Assembly (NCBI RefSeq): GCF_016920785.2
Contig: NW_024609836.1
Coordinates: forward strand, 61,173,930-61,237,929
Length of the DNA stretch: 64,000 nt
Direction: 5' to 3'
Source of the DNA: Ixodes scapularis
Taxonomy: Eukaryota; Arthropoda; Arachnida; Ixodida; Ixodidae
Below, in pieces: positions 43,544 through 54,600 of this stretch. The position numbers and the translations under genes are program-made. The notes under the pieces were generated by a model, which did not search any database, was not told the DNA's origin, and saw nothing but the letters and a program-made list of their open reading frames with translations. Positions within the stretch are counted from its first letter, which is position 1. Each line of letters starts with the position of its first letter.

Positions 43544-43887
43544 ACTGCTGAGGCAGCAGCGGCACCTTGCTCCCCTCTCAGCTTCTATATTCTGCTGAGC
43601 GCCACTCTCGGCAAATCTCATTCGCATCAAGAACCAAACTTTACTTTTGTTACGATTGACCATTGGAATCGAAAGAGATTCACAAAAGGCAATTCAGGAT
43701 TTATCTGTAACATTTAGGACGATTTATCAGAGTACAGCTTTATCACACAACGTTTCGGAGAATTTTCTAGTTCTAATGCGCTCTGTCTTAGCAATTTACT
43801 CTGATTTCTTGATGATTTTAAACGTTTAATGTTTTATCACCCGAACCCTAGGATAGAGCGGTCAGGGAGCACAGTCACAAAGAGCTG
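43544..43887. other. Intergenic, no supported gene
   Basis: Nothing recognisable on either strand. Confidence 0.5.
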
Positions 43888-44050
43888 TGGCATCACGTTA
43901 CATCATGACGTAATGCGTCATCGTAATGTCACATGACATCGTGATGTAACGTTACGCCATAAGTTCACACGACACCGTGACGCCATGTGACGCCATGACG
44001 TAATGTGACCTCAGAGTCGTCTGACCTCATGGCGTCACACGACGTCAAAA
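43888..44050. repeat. Degenerate TGACGTAATGTGAC-type repeat with inverted parts
   Basis: Units such as ATGACGTAATGCGTCAT, TAATGTCACATGACATCG, TGACGCCATGTGACGCC and ATGACGTAATGTGACC recur in both orientations. TGACGT (CRE half-site) and TCACATGA occur many times. It resembles the inverted-repeat borders of the minisatellite at 4062-4419 in sequence style. Confidence 0.65.
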
Positions 44051-44369
44051 ACGTAGCATGGGCGTAGCTCATTTAGAGAACATTTTTTGCTTCCTGATCT
44101 TTGTCGAAATGATCCAGCTAGAGTAAATCTTTTTTTTTTTACTCTAGCCGGCTTCCCTTCTACAATTTTGGAAGGGACTGTTCATACTCTGAGCGTAGTC
44201 TGTTTCGTGACCCTTGCTCAACTAGCTCTTTATTATGACGCTGTACTTAACTAATATAAGCGTCAGAACGGTATACTTTTCTGCTGTTAATGTAGCACTT
44301 AATATTTAAAACATATAGTCAGCTTCTTGAAGTTATATAACCTCAAGAAACGTAGGGCGAGGATAATTA
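44051..44369. other. Intergenic, small hairpin only
   Basis: A short hairpin (CTAGAGTAAA, T-rich loop, TTTACTCTAG) lies at about 44119-44147. Confidence 0.5.
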
Positions 44370-44480
44370 TGTTGCGGTTTCTTGCTTCGTGATTTATTGT
44401 TCCCCGTTTTAATTGGCTAATGTGTTATTGATGACAATAAATCCAGGGCTCCTGCGTTTCTTACAATTTTTAGTGATTAT
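44370..44480 (+). repeat. Diverged copy of the 158-bp repeat
   Basis: TTTCTTGCTTCGTGATTTAT, TTGTTCCCCGTTTTAATTGG, then TGCGTTTCTTACAATTTTTA and TGATTATAG follow the order of the satellite unit with heavy divergence. Confidence 0.45.
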
Positions 44481-47400
44481 AGTCAGTCTTGCAAAGGAAG
44501 TAAGTAACCTCAGTTTGAACGCTTACATTATTATCGCATTATAATTACTTAGAAAGTAAGAAACAGCTGATCGTTGATTACCACGGTTGGCACGGAACTG
44601 CTTTATTAGATTTGATGTGAAGCAAACGAAAAATGAATAGCTCGTGATTGGTGCAAATGATGCGTGATTTCTCCTTCGATGTAACTTTAAAGAACTCAGA
44701 AAGAGAAATATATTTTTTCTATCATTAACTTTAGGTTGTTCGAGTTTTTGCTGCTGAGAAGACATTTGGATTATTTTCTTAGAACGATAAAAAATAGTGC
44801 AAAAACCAATTTGGTAATATTCAAGTTAATTATTGTGGATATGGTGGATGCCAACAGGTTTTTATGGCAAATGTTAAACGCAATATATATAGTATAAAAA
44901 TAAGCGTCCGCACAAAGATAGAAAAATTAAGCAAATAAAAACACGCATTTTGATGGTAACCAGCAATCACATTTTCTACTGTTAATGCTTCATCTTAAAA
45001 GTACAAACTGTTCGGTGTGTTTAAATGCATCTTCCGTTCAATCATAACAAAAATACAAAAACAAAACCATTTGGTAGGAATCATGCAACTTCTGTTTTTT
45101 TTTTATCTTTTTTTTATTATTAAATTTATGGACGTAGCGAATGCACAGTTAGGGTTTGTTTGTCTGTCCGTAGTTTTAAGCCAACGTTTTGAAGCTCGTT
45201 TTGATTATCAGCATCGAAGGAGACACATATTTTTAACAAGAAATTGCGTGACCTTCCTTTTTTTTTTTTTTGCTGTTTTTCCTGTCCAGTACTACTTCTC
45301 CAAAAGTATAAAAAAACACTAAGAAAAGGTCTACATTCATTGTATCACGGAAAAGGTTTTTGTCCAAATTTACAGGTTGTAAGTCAAGTGGATCTCCGTC
45401 TTGTCCCTAAATTCAAAGTTCTTTCATCTAGCGAGAAGACAAACTTTATTTTCCGTTCAGACTGTTTTTTTAAGCTCAATATAATACATACAAAATGACC
45501 TGTTTTGCAAAACTTTTTTTAAAAAGGCTCCGTCACCCGATGGCGGGTCTTTTTCCAGCACCGATTTTCGGGAATGTCACGAAATAAGGCCATTATTTGA
45601 AACTAATATTTGCGACCTGAATTGGCAGACTGCAGATATAAATTTTCTTGCATGAAGATGTGACATCCCTAAGCCTGCGTATGAATGTGAAGTTTTCTTG
45701 TATATACCTGGCTTTTGTTAACGTACTGCTACAGATATATGCGTCTCGAGTTGGTAAGCGAAAGAAAAAAACGGAAAGATGAAGAAAAAAAGAACACGAA
45801 CCGAACTTGTTAGAGAGAAACCGCAGAATAAATCTTAAGCAACAAATAATTCATGCGTTCTCGTGATTATATGACAAAGACAAATCTCACTCGGCGCAGG
45901 ACAACTACCGGTGTAACTCTCTTTTTGTTTGTTATTTAAAAAAAAAAAAAAAAAACTTACAATTTGGGCCTATAATTTCTTGATTTTTATGTAATTTCTT
46001 TTTACTTTACATATTTGAAAGCCAGATTCCGTTTTCACTTCCCCGAACACAAAGAAACGAGATAAATATTATGGGCACATCATATCATCCTGAGCTTCGT
46101 AACCCAATTTATGTACAAAACGTACAACGAAGGGTTATTAAAATACAGAAATAAACAATAGTGTAGTTTTAAAATAAGAAACAAAAACATTTATTTGTTT
46201 TCTGGTGTGTGGTTCCGACACGCGTTTGTTGTTGCTTTCCTTTTCATTCTTGCATAATTCAGTAGCCCAACTCTAACGGCCGAGACTCATGGCGAAGTGA
46301 AATGCAGAGGCGCGCGCCGGTTTGTTTAGAAAACAATTTTCTGTTGCGCGCCCCAAATCAAACACAAATAAAGTTTGTTGAATGAATGCTCGTAGAATCT
46401 GATGAATGAAAAGCTCGCGTTAGAACGTGAACCTTTCCGCGGTAGAAGAACAATTAAAAAGTACAGAAAATCTCGGACAAGTGGTTCTCTAAATGGTAAC
46501 TGCAAAATCCATAAAAAGGCTTCAACTAATGAAACTAAGTTTCACTTTCAGTTAAAACGTACTTACAGGTTGCAATAAAGCTTCAGCAAGTGACTGTACT
46601 CTCAGTTTGATTAGGCTTACGCAGATATTTGAAGTTGGCCTCTGCCACACGACTTTTCAAGACTTGGTTGTCAAATACACAAAATAACTCATTTAGTGTC
46701 AGCATTGTTCCGACGGGATGTTGCTCTTTAAATCTATTGTGCATAGATTGCTGAACATAAAGGGAACTCTACCTATACCTCTTTAGCAATAAAACATGAA
46801 CATTTGATCAATACTCGGAACATAATTCGACGTCATGGGATCTTTCAAGGGTGAAAAACCTGAACTTAGTTACTTCATGTAAGGAGGTGCAACCGTAACT
46901 AGAGACCGTAGTAATAGCGAAACGGCAGTTGTAATTTTATTATACTTCAAAGTTGCTTTGAACTAACTGAACTACTTTTGAAACTAAAACAATTCAGCTT
47001 TGTTATGAACGTACTACACCAATTCACTTTGAGAGACTCATTTTAATGTAACCTTGTAGTGGAGATATCGCTGGTGTTAACTCCCGTTTGGCAACATGCC
47101 GAGTTCAGCTACCTCAAAACATTGGTTAAAAAATTTTGTTTGGGGTTGTAGCTACTGGAATATCACTATATATGTTTGCGGAAGATCGTTAAATGAAATT
47201 AGTCAAATCCATAAGAAAAAAATTATGGACCGCCATTTGTTAACCAGTTGTTTGACGAAAAAATATATTATATAGGATTCGTAAAGTGTAATAAAATTAG
47301 TTTCAATTTCCAATCTAAATGACTAAAAGACGAAACCAGCCAAAAAAGAGCCAACACTTTTAGCCTGATTCCAAGCAGACTTAAGACTCTCAGTAGAGAT

Positions 47401-47511
47401 ACGTTTTGGCGTTACCTCGTCCAAGCACCAATTGATAGAATTTTTGCTGCTCTGAGTGCAAGTATCCTTCATACGCAAATACTGCTGAGTGTTCTTTTTA
47501 TTACCACCCAG
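44481..47511. other. Intergenic, no supported gene
   Basis: Three kilobases of AT-rich DNA with poly(T)/poly(A) runs (45096-45116, 45255-45272, 45940-45957). An old polyadenylation-like AAATAAAG at 46365 follows a GC-richer patch (46290-46350). Frames of 80-101 codons (44523, 45017, 45244) are AT-rich chance frames. Confidence 0.6.
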
Positions 47512-47669
47512 TGGCCCTAAACTCGTCAAACACAAAGTTGGGGCCGAAGTTGATGGAGCGAACCGATTGGACAATCACGGCGATGACTTGGCACTTTTGT
47601 CGCCGATGTCCAATCGGCGTGCTCCGCGAACTTTCGGCTCCAACTTTGTGTTTGACGAGTTTAGGGCCA
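47512..47669. mobile_element. Hairpin MITE (~157 bp)
   Basis: Arms of about 62 bp: left GGCCCTAAACTCGTCAAACA, CAAAGTTGGGGCCGAA, CCGATTGGACA; right TGTCCAATCGG, TTCGGCTCCAACTTTGTG, TTTGACGAGTTTAGGGCC. Four overlapping frames on both strands around it (47323-47827) are products of the palindrome. No coding capacity. Confidence 0.92.
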
Positions 47670-48972
47670 AGGAGTAACAAATACATCCAGACAGAGATGA
47701 CGGTACTCCAAAATAAAAAAAAAGTAAACCGATCACATTTACAAAAAAGAAGAAAAAAAAAGACCCACCGGATAAACAGCGGAAAAATATAGGCGAGGTT
47801 CAGGGTGTAGTTTACAGCAGATTGCAAGAGTTGATTTTATTGTGTGGACAGTGTATCGCCTATCCTATATTGCGTGCAAGTTTATCATCCGTCACGCACC
47901 ATTTGCAACGACCCTTTGAAAACACGAAGAAGCATCTTTCGCGCTCCTTCCTTTCCTTTTGTCCTCCCCGTCTGCGAGCTCAATAAGTGCATGGCATAGT
48001 TACTCAGGACAAGCTTCCCGCCCTTATGTTTTCCGTTTGCTCGTCTGCCACCCGCAAATCTTCGCGATATCCCAGCTGGAAATCAAAAGCAACACCGTGA
48101 CATAAATAATGGTAAAAGTAAGAAAACCGTTATCAAAGTGCAGAGACAAGAACAACAACAACATACAAAATCATTGACGGAAGCCGCTGTATAGTTACCT
48201 GCTTATTTTTAGCGGGCCTCCGGTCTCATATGTTCTAATGCCTGGGACGAGAGGAAGAAAAAGAGGAAGGAAATCAGGGGGTATAAAGGCTTACGTTTAT
48301 GGCTGGTGCTCTATTTCGCTTTTATTATTTGTTCGTTTTTAATTCGTATTGTCTTGATTTGTCTTACTTATTCGTCCCTGTCTATAAACGTTTATGGTTC
48401 TACTCTGCACATACCATTTACTGTATCGATCACTTGTTCGCGTGGGCTCCATTTTGGTCTACCCGATACTTGCAGCGTTCTATTTAGGTGTTCTTATAGT
48501 TGGGTGATTTCCGCCATAGACTTGCGTATACGTTTTGCCGGGTATGCGTTTGCGTGTTATCTGTGCTTTTCTGAATATCTGTTTCGAACTCTGCGGAAAT
48601 GTCGAGATCCAGTATGTCTCAGTAAATATTGGCCTCTAATTTCACGAAGATTCGATCCCAATTCCTGCCGGTCGTCTATTACATTTTGAGCACTGCATCC
48701 CACATATCCAGAGGCATCAAACTTGACAAATGATAGTACATAATATCTATACAATATGGCTATACGGCTTTAACAACACCTGCGTCAGAGGAACAAAACA
48801 AAAACAAAAAGAAACACGTACAGTAAATTAGAATTATTCGATTTAACCTTGTATACTATGTACTTCGTTTCACCAAGTCTAGACGCTGCAAACGCTAGGA
48901 GCTGGTGCGACCAAGCAGACAAAAACGCACCATCTTGATGCATCGTTGTGTTTCTGTAACCGTTCTATCATC
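47670..48972. other. Intergenic, no supported gene
   Basis: The plus 127-codon frame at 48306-48689 and its minus counterpart at 48557-48754 show no known domain. The minus strand (QELGSNLREIRGQYLLRHTG) has some protein-like character and may be a retroelement relic, but I cannot assign it. Confidence 0.45.
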
Positions 48973-49105
48973 GCTAAACCAATCATAAAAAAAGGCCTAG
49001 TGATTGGCTCACTTTTAACGCTGCTTGATTGGTTCCATATACCTCGTAACATTGAGGAACGTCTGGACTTAAGCCGAAAGGAAGTATATACTTTAATCGT
49101 ACGAC
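48973..49105 (+). repeat. Dispersed MITE-like repeat (CCAATCA...GAAGTATA family)
   Basis: TAAACCAATCATAAAAAAAG, GGCCTAGTGATTGGC, TAACGCTGCTTGATTGGTTC and CCGAAAGGAAGTATA correspond block by block to 20075-20200. Confidence 0.65.
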
Positions 49106-49195
49106 AAATTAACTAACGTATATTGATGAGTTCGTGTCAATTTCAATACAATATTTCACACATCCTAGTCGCTGTATAAGCTTGAGAAAGCAGAG

Positions 49196-49315
49196 TATGG
49201 CAAGTCCCGAACATCTCGTTATTGCTTCGTAGCCAATGAGAATTCCCCATTACCCGATAAGAAAGCCGAAAAACCTATCACGATGCAAGAAGCGTGAACT
49301 CTGCTCTTTTTAAGC
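49196..49315 (-). repeat. Dispersed copy of the 158-bp repeat
   Basis: GTATGGCAAGTCCCGAACAT, TATTGCTTCGTAGCCAATGA, CCCGATAAGAAAGCCGAA and ATCACGATGCAAGAAGCGTG match the minus reading of the satellite unit at 39897-40441 in order. Confidence 0.75.
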
Positions 49316-49690
49316 TTTCGGGGATCATGGCACTACGGGTTTTTTCACAGTCAGTCGCACACCAAGTCCTCACGCTTTCATCAGTAAATATATAAGTTGT
49401 TTTTCTTTAAACTTTTAGATATGATTGTGCTTTTTTATTTTTTGTGGGGATTCTATAACCCGGTTGAGACATGTGTTAGAGTGCACCGAAGCAAATGGCA
49501 CCGACGTGGATTTTGCCTCGGGGGCGCCAGGAAGTTTTGTAGAATGACACCTCCGATAAAGGAAGTTCTGACCTTCGATCAGTCCGTGTTGAATCCAGGA
49601 CAGAAGGATCGTCTTTCTTTTATTTAGGTTAATATATTGAATTTGTACCTTTTCTTCAGATTTGGAAGTTTTCTGAAAGTATTTTACCTG
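49316..49690. other. Intergenic, no supported gene
   Basis: The plus 76-codon frame at 49397-49627 is not recognised. Confidence 0.5.
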
Positions 49691-49842
49691 CTATAGTCGG
49701 TGACAGGTTGAAAGGGAAGTAATAGCTCCTCCTCCCTCTTTCCACTTTTACAAAGCGAAAGCCTCCTCTCCAGTGTTCACTCTCTTAAAGTGGAAAGAGT
49801 TGGGAGGAGCTGCCCCTGAACTCATAACCTCACCGACTATAG
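49691..49842. mobile_element. TIR MITE (152 bp), CTATAGTCGGTGA ends
   Basis: Left: CTATAGTCGGTGACAGGTT, GCTCCTCCTCCCTCTTTCCA, CTTT. Right: AAAGTGGAAAGAG, TTGGGAGGAGC, AACCTCACCGACTATAG. Arms are about 65 bp and imperfect. No coding capacity. Confidence 0.9.
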
Positions 49843-49981
49843 AATCTTGGTTTAAAATAAACGTATGAATGTTATGTCTCTTTGCCTGCGAGAACGAAGA
49901 ACATCTGCAGCACACCGCAGTGGCCGTAGGACTGCGGGTTGGATTTCAACCGCTTGGGGTTAAGCCTCCGTCAGATTGCGG
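49843..49981. other. Body of the adjacent tRNA-like repeat, or unique sequence
   Basis: Contains CCGCAGTGGCCGTAGGACTG and CCGCTTGGGGTTAAG, possibly the non-tRNA body of the minus-strand SINE next to it; its limits are not clear. Confidence 0.3.
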
Positions 49982-50052
49982 GCACGTCGGCCTGGGTTTG
50001 AACCCGACACTCGGGGATCCCTAAGCCGGCGCTTTGCCTCTGACCCACCAAG
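49982..50052 (-). ncRNA. tRNA-like SINE head (minus strand)
   Basis: On the minus strand TGGGTCAGAGGCAAAGC (about 50047-50031) resembles an A-box region and GGGTTCAAACCC (50005-49994) a B box within a perfect T-arm-like hairpin. The middle GCCGGCTTAGGGATCCCCGA supplies a tRNA-sized core. It is a tRNA-derived repeat rather than a working tRNA, since no proper acceptor stem is seen. Confidence 0.55.
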
Positions 50053-53000
50053 GGTGCGGAAAAAATAAGTTGTTTTGACTGAGTTCCCTTTGTTTTCCGT
50101 ACGTGTTGTAGAGTTTGTGCTGTGGCCTTAAAGACTACTACTGGACATGAAACTCGGTGTCAATTTCTGTACAAAAGAGGCGGCTATAAGCGTTCGATTT
50201 TTGGGGGTTGAGCATCAGTTAGAGAAAGTCGCAAAAAAACAAAAAACTTTACGTAAACTAAACAAAAAAAACTGAAGAAGAATTACGACGTACACGATTG
50301 TCAGTTACGGCATGCCATCCGTATAAGAGCACCTTGAAGCGGATTCTTTTCAAGGTATCAAGTAGGAAGATAAGACAAGTATGTTCGCAGGTGCGTCCTG
50401 ACGCGACACAGAAATCCCAGAAAGAAACATTCGATGTGTTCAACCTTCGCTAGAAATAAGACATTACATCTGCTTTCGACCAAAGGGACGCTGGAGACGC
50501 TTGAGTATGGTTTCTACATTTGCGTTTGAGTGACACCGTGACTGCGTTTTGGGGGCTTGTGACTGCTTGCGACGAGGAAACACACTGTCGCGCTGGCGCC
50601 ACCTAAGTGGTGACAAAAAAAAATTATGTTCGGCGCATTACCAGACTTAAAGTTTCGTAGTATTTCTTTGATCAAATCTCCCCTCTATTTATGAGAAATA
50701 GCAACTTACCGGATTGTGAGAACTACTCAGAATCCACGGGGGAAAATGATACGTAGGAAAATGAGAAAATATATGAGGGATCGGAAGTGGCCAAGGGATA
50801 CCAAGTGTCGCCAGTGTGCTCTCTCGTCGTGATTGTCACAAGAGGTCACAATCGCTCACAATACACACGGCTACACTTAAGCGGAAAGGTACGAACCAGC
50901 CTTTAAAGGTGTTGCAGAGAACATATGCGTGCACACAGCGATTAAGGTAGACGCTAGCGCAAGACGCGAAACGTATACTTACGCACACCGTTACCGAAGA
51001 ATAAACGACTGGATTATTCGCACATGCAACTAGGATCAAACAAAAAACATTCCCAGATATTAGAAAGAAAATTAGAAAAAAAAAAGAAAGCGAAGTATCA
51101 AGAAAAGAAAAAATAAAAATGAGTAGAGAGGTAATAGTAAAAAAAAGATATCTAGAAAAACAGGTCAAATAAAGAATAGTGGCTAGCGTACGTGTTACAC
51201 ATAGCAAAAAAGAAAAATAAAGAAACAAGAGTACGTTTTTAACATTAAGCCTATCTTTGCAAAGTAATAATGACGCCACCGGCCAAAGTGGCGCGAATCG
51301 GCCGCCCATCTCGCGCGTGGTAAAAAAAAAAAGTATGAGAAAAACAAAAGAATTGAGAGGAAAATAAATAAAAAAGGCGAAAATTAGAACGTGTTGTCTA
51401 ATGCTTCTTCAACCTTCAGCGAATGTTAAAAAAATAAACCTAAGTACTGTAAAATTAATAAAAAGAAAGAAAAGGAACACATTCCAGGTGCTGCTACGTC
51501 TGGTCTGCCGTAAATTAATGTAGTTGGTGCCTGACGCGTCCCCGCTCTCCTGTCGCATCGTAAACGGCTATCCTGAGCGTGGGTCTTCGTTGTAGCGAGG
51601 AGGCGTATGGGTGGCTCTGACCGGAGTTGAGCAGGACGCGAGCCTATGCCAGGGCCAGCCCTAAGCTGACAGCTACCAAGAGCCACGCTCTCGCCGGATC
51701 TGTCAACCGCCTGCCTCTCTTCACTCGACGCCAGTCTCTGCTGCTCGTGAGTATGGGCGGGAACGTAACACGGGGCGAAAGAAAGACGGATGGCTGGTTT
51801 AAAGAGCACGTGGCTTCGGCCGCAGTATCAGCTTAGGGATGTAAGGAGAGTAGCAAAGAAACCTTGGTCCCTTCTGGGTAATGGTCCCGCAGGCCACTTT
51901 CGTCCTTCTGAGTCTAGTACCGCCGGGGGAATGCTAGGGGAAAGCTTATATATTTATTAAGGTGCATTACCCCACTACACCTCCCAACCTTAAGAAAACT
52001 ATACCAACCCGAAAATGTTAAATCAGGTCTGGGCAATTCTTCCTTTGTTTTTTTTTTTTTTTTTGTTTTTTTTGCAGGTGGATATTGGATGACACGTTTT
52101 ATTTACGAATGTTTTTGTAGTTAAAGACTTAACTCTGAACAAGAGCTTCAATCACTGACGCTAATCGTGCGGTCTGAAACGTACCTCGAGCGTTCTGTAT
52201 ACCGTATTTTATTCGCACGACAGGTCAAAGTTGTTCTTCCACTTTTAGTATAGAAAACGATGGTGGAATTCGTTGCCGGCAGGCCCTTTCGGGTGCTTGT
52301 CCGCTGCATTCAGAGACAACGAAATGTGCAATTCGTGTTGTAATTATGAGATAGATAACTTGTCATACAAAACAGGGGCGTATAATAACATGCCATTGCG
52401 TTTAATAACAAGCGGAGGAATAAATGGATTGAATAATTTTGTTTTTCTTTTCACAGAAAAGGTTTTACGCAAACTTCCGTCAAACACATTATCTTACCCG
52501 GAATCATGCACGTTGCCTGTCTTTCTTTTGTGACCTACGTCGTCTTGGACACTTGGAGGACAATTGGTTTGTTCCACTGTTCTCCAAGGTCAGCGGTCCT
52601 CCTCGCCCGCGAGCTAGAAGATCACTATGAATGTCCCAAGAGGTCAGTCACAGCTCGCCAGTACTCTCCCAAGCCTCGTGAGACGTTTTGGGGCTTCCCG
52701 TGTCCAGCACAAATGTTGAGCGGGCATTCTCAAAATTGCGCGTCGTCCACTGGAAAAAGCAGGCGTCAGTGACAGACACGAGCCTAGGAATGTATGCATG
52801 CACGGCCTTGAGCGTCGTCGCAGGGTGGTTCCGTTGAGCTTTTCGCGGAAGCAGAGCGTGGGGGTGCCATTATGTCGCCAGCTTACCCTCGTGCAAAGTG
52901 ACTATGCGGCATTCAATGAAGAATTACATCGTGGCCTCAGAGGACCCTATACTTCGGTTCAAAGACGACCGGCGCCGGTATTTACAAGTTTGGGACGTGG

Positions 53001-53560
53001 ATGCCAACGGGACAGGGAATCGTCAGCAAGGTCCCGTCTGCTTTCCGAACGTCTCGGCGTGGTGGCGGAAGACATGGGCGGTGCGTGCCGGTGAACCATT
53101 AACTTGTGTCGAGCCAGCGTTAGCTCGGAGTTGGGGATAACCGTCTTCGAGAGCGAGGGAACACGATGTGAAGTCTTTAAAATGAGCAGCTTGCTGCTGT
53201 GCGAGTGTGCTCCCAGGTTGAACCTGTAAATATGCAAATAAACAGTTTTACTTCCCAATTCCTACTTCCTGATGAGGTCCTGCCCTAGCTCGGCTCCCTC
53301 CCACGCTCCGAGTCCCGGAAAAGAGCTGGATCCCAACTAATTGTGTGTGCGCAAACTAAAAAATTGGTGGAACCTTATCGGTATTTGTCGGCATTGTCTT
53401 TGATCATAAATTACTAAAGTTCCCTTGTGGAAACTTCTTTTGCTAGTAGGCTTCGTTTTTTTTTTTCTTTTTCTTTTTTTACTTTTTCTCATTTTATGAT
53501 GTATTATTTCGTCGACATTTTGAGTATTTTCGGTTTTGTTTTAATTATCTATTCGAGTAA
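50053..53560. other. Intergenic, possible old LTR fragments, no supported gene
   Basis: The 157-codon minus frame at 50836-51309 is the longest in the window but is a low-complexity Phe/Leu/Ser frame opposite A-rich DNA. GC-richer patches at 51480-51960 and 52500-53330 carry short frames without domains. The second has AATAAACAGTTTTACTTCCC near 53237-53256, as in an LTR or 3' end. No boundaries or primer-binding sites could be confirmed. Poly(T) lies at 52047-52071. Confidence 0.45.
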
Positions 53561-53569
53561 CTGATTGAA

Positions 53570-54600
53570 TGTACTTAAAGCAAAATACTTCTTGTCGAAT
53601 TCTTTCTATTTATTAAAAAAGTCTAAAGTGTTTCTTTTTGTTCTTAATACTTTTTTCTTGATGAGTTCACTGTTATGTTCCTTTAAGAAAAAGAAAACCC
53701 TCATAATTGTCATATTTTGTTTGATCTCTAAACAGCAGCATTCCAAGCTCTTTGCGCAAATATTCTGCAATACGAGTCTGTCCACTCTTGTAGCCAATAT
53801 TTCTTATCAAATGTTACGAAATTGAATGTATCTTCTGCTGTAAATTGTGGATCCGGTGTTCATACACCTATTAGATAGCATATTGCAGCGTAGATTTTTT
53901 TTTAATGAGTCATCGATAATCATAAGGGCTGAACGAAGAAGGAGGAGAATGCATTGAATTTTATACATATCTGCCATTACTATCGTTAAATGTTTACAAA
54001 CATTCTCGATATAAACATTTAATTTAAGATGGTTGTGAAGTTCCACTCCTAAATATTGGAAGTTATCTACTTATTTCAATGTTGTTCATGAGCAGTTGCA
54101 ACTTTTCTTACGCTTTTATACTGGTAGTTCAAAAAGTATTTTTTCGGCTCGGTAGAGCACACTATTTGCGTTTTCGCAACGTTTATAATTATTCCATTAT
54201 ATTGGTACCAATACACAAGTTTGCAACGCCTTCTTGCATTCCCGTTACGTAATTGCTGTATGTATTCGCAATTACGGTGTCATATGCAAATTGAAAAAAG
54301 ATAACTTTCTAGCTTTACTTTGGTGTCTTCATTTACGTATACATTAAGGAGCATTGGACCAAGTACTTTAACTTGAGGCACTTCTTGCTTAACTTCAGTT
54401 GCTTGGCGTTATTGAAAGCCTAATCGTACTCCTTGATTTCTGTCGGATAATTTTGAAAAAAATTACGTCATATACTTTTTCATGTATCCAATACTGTATA
54501 GCCTAAATAGCAAAATATCACGATTTATTGTTTCACGAACATATGTTAAGTTCATAGATAAAGCTAGCACATATTTTTGTTGTTCAAGTTTTGGTTACCC
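53570..54600 (-). mobile_element. Decayed non-LTR reverse transcriptase fragment (minus strand)
   Basis: On the minus strand: VLGPMLLNVYVNEDTKVKLE (about 54370-54310), QFAYDTVIAN (about 54295-54265), GMQEGVANL, NGIIINVAKTQIVCS (about 54200-54155), FQYLGVELHNHLKLNVYIEN (about 54065-54005), then VCKHLTIVMADMYKIQ. These are the VPQGS, FADD and YLGV blocks of a non-LTR RT in order, with several frame changes. The FADD motif reads FAYD, so a catalytic Asp is lost. The family is CR1/L2-like by motif style. Confidence 0.8.

Noticed and set aside
47323..47827. Four overlapping frames of 62-108 codons
   Set aside because: They run through a palindromic MITE, so the same sequence appears on both strands.
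48306..48754. 127-codon plus frame and a 65-codon minus frame
   Set aside because: The minus strand looks slightly protein-like, but no retroelement or host motif could be confirmed.
50836..51309. 157-codon minus-strand frame, the longest in the window, with many hydrophobic residues
   Set aside because: It is read opposite an A-rich tract, is low in complexity (Phe, Leu, Ser) and has no signal or membrane topology I can defend and no known domain.
51480..51965. Possible LTR with ends like TGTAGTGGGGTAATGCACC on the minus strand
   Set aside because: No second LTR, no primer-binding site, no polypurine tract and no gag/pol; the boundaries are guesswork.
53200..53340. Polyadenylation-like AATAAACAGTTTTAC, as at an LTR R region or gene 3' end
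   Set aside because: No coding sequence or LTR partner could be connected to it.
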